DNA of 5,663 nucleotides from Gemmataceae bacterium. GTDB lineage: Bacteria; Planctomycetota; Planctomycetia; Gemmatales; Gemmataceae. The stretch covers positions 1-5,663 of the forward strand of contig JAOAAM010000222.1 of NCBI GenBank assembly GCA_026418875.1. Direction: 5' to 3'. The translations under genes were made by a program, and so were the position numbers. The stretch's first letter is position 1. Every line of letters begins with the position of its first letter. The notes below the pieces were generated by a model. The model was not told the origin of the DNA. It was given only the letters and a program-made list of their open reading frames with translations, and did no database searches. Shown here in pieces: positions 5,630 to 5,663 of this stretch.

Positions 5630-5663
5630 CTGTCTCTTATACACATCTCCGAGCCCACGAGAC
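5630..5663. other. Sequencing adaptor remnant: mosaic end plus Nextera read-2 adaptor
   Basis: Bases 5630-5648 read CTGTCTCTTATACACATCT, the reverse complement of the Tn5 mosaic end at 1-19. Bases 5649-5663 read CCGAGCCCACGAGAC, the rest of the Nextera read-2 adaptor (established knowledge). None of this is genomic. Read on the minus strand, it creates the false MYKRQ start fused in frame to the truncated glutamate dehydrogenase. Genomic sequence ends at about 5629. Confidence 0.98.

Noticed and set aside
1..5648. The inverted 19-base ends as terminal repeats of a natural transposon
   Set aside because: They are the engineered Tn5 mosaic end, and the right copy continues into the commercial read-2 adaptor. 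No transposase gene lies between them.

Overview
This 5,663-base window is an assembled bacterial contig that still carries untrimmed library adaptors at both ends. Positions 1-19 are the Tn5 mosaic end, and 5630-5663 are the mosaic end plus the Nextera read-2 adaptor. True genomic sequence runs from about 20 to 5629. The DNA is GC-rich and densely coded. I infer a planctomycete-like bacterium (Planctomycetota) from a combination of traits: paired CPxC...RCPxC zinc-ribbon membrane proteins, a TolQ/ExbB-type protein with an N-terminal signal peptide and an Ala/Pro-rich lead-in, and a bacterial UDP-glucuronate decarboxylase. There is no rRNA or other marker gene here, so this assignment is an inference.

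Layout from left to right. (1) Minus strand, cut by the contig end: the first 131 residues of a MotA/TolQ/ExbB-type proton-channel subunit (21-413). (2) A 213-bp intergenic stretch with an AT-rich patch that could hold that gene's promoter. (3) Minus strand: a complete NAD-dependent UDP-glucuronate decarboxylase (UDP-xylose synthase) of 309 aa (627-1556). (4) A 133-bp divergent intergenic region with two short dyads. Neither flanking gene has a clear Shine-Dalgarno, but both have a -10-like hexamer just before the ATG. (5) Plus strand: two translationally coupled genes of unknown function (1690-2292 and 2289-2990) with an ATGA overlap. Both encode an N-terminal zinc ribbon followed by membrane segments. 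(6) Only 13 bp later, converging on the minus strand: cysteine synthase cysK (3004-3969). (7) Minus strand: a 168-aa conserved protein of unknown function (4071-4577). (8) Minus strand, cut at its N terminus by the contig end: a Glu/Leu/Phe/Val-type glutamate dehydrogenase (4667-5629).

Functionally, the right half is amino-acid metabolism: glutamate dehydrogenase links 2-oxoglutarate, ammonia and glutamate, and CysK makes cysteine from O-acetylserine and sulfide. The three genes there share a strand but are separated by 89 and 101 bp, so a single operon is possible but not shown. The left half is envelope-related: UDP-xylose supply for surface glycans and an energised inner-membrane channel. 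The least understood parts are the coupled zinc-ribbon membrane pair and the 168-aa protein. I see no CRISPR array, no natural mobile element, no tRNA or rRNA, and no convincing rho-independent terminator.
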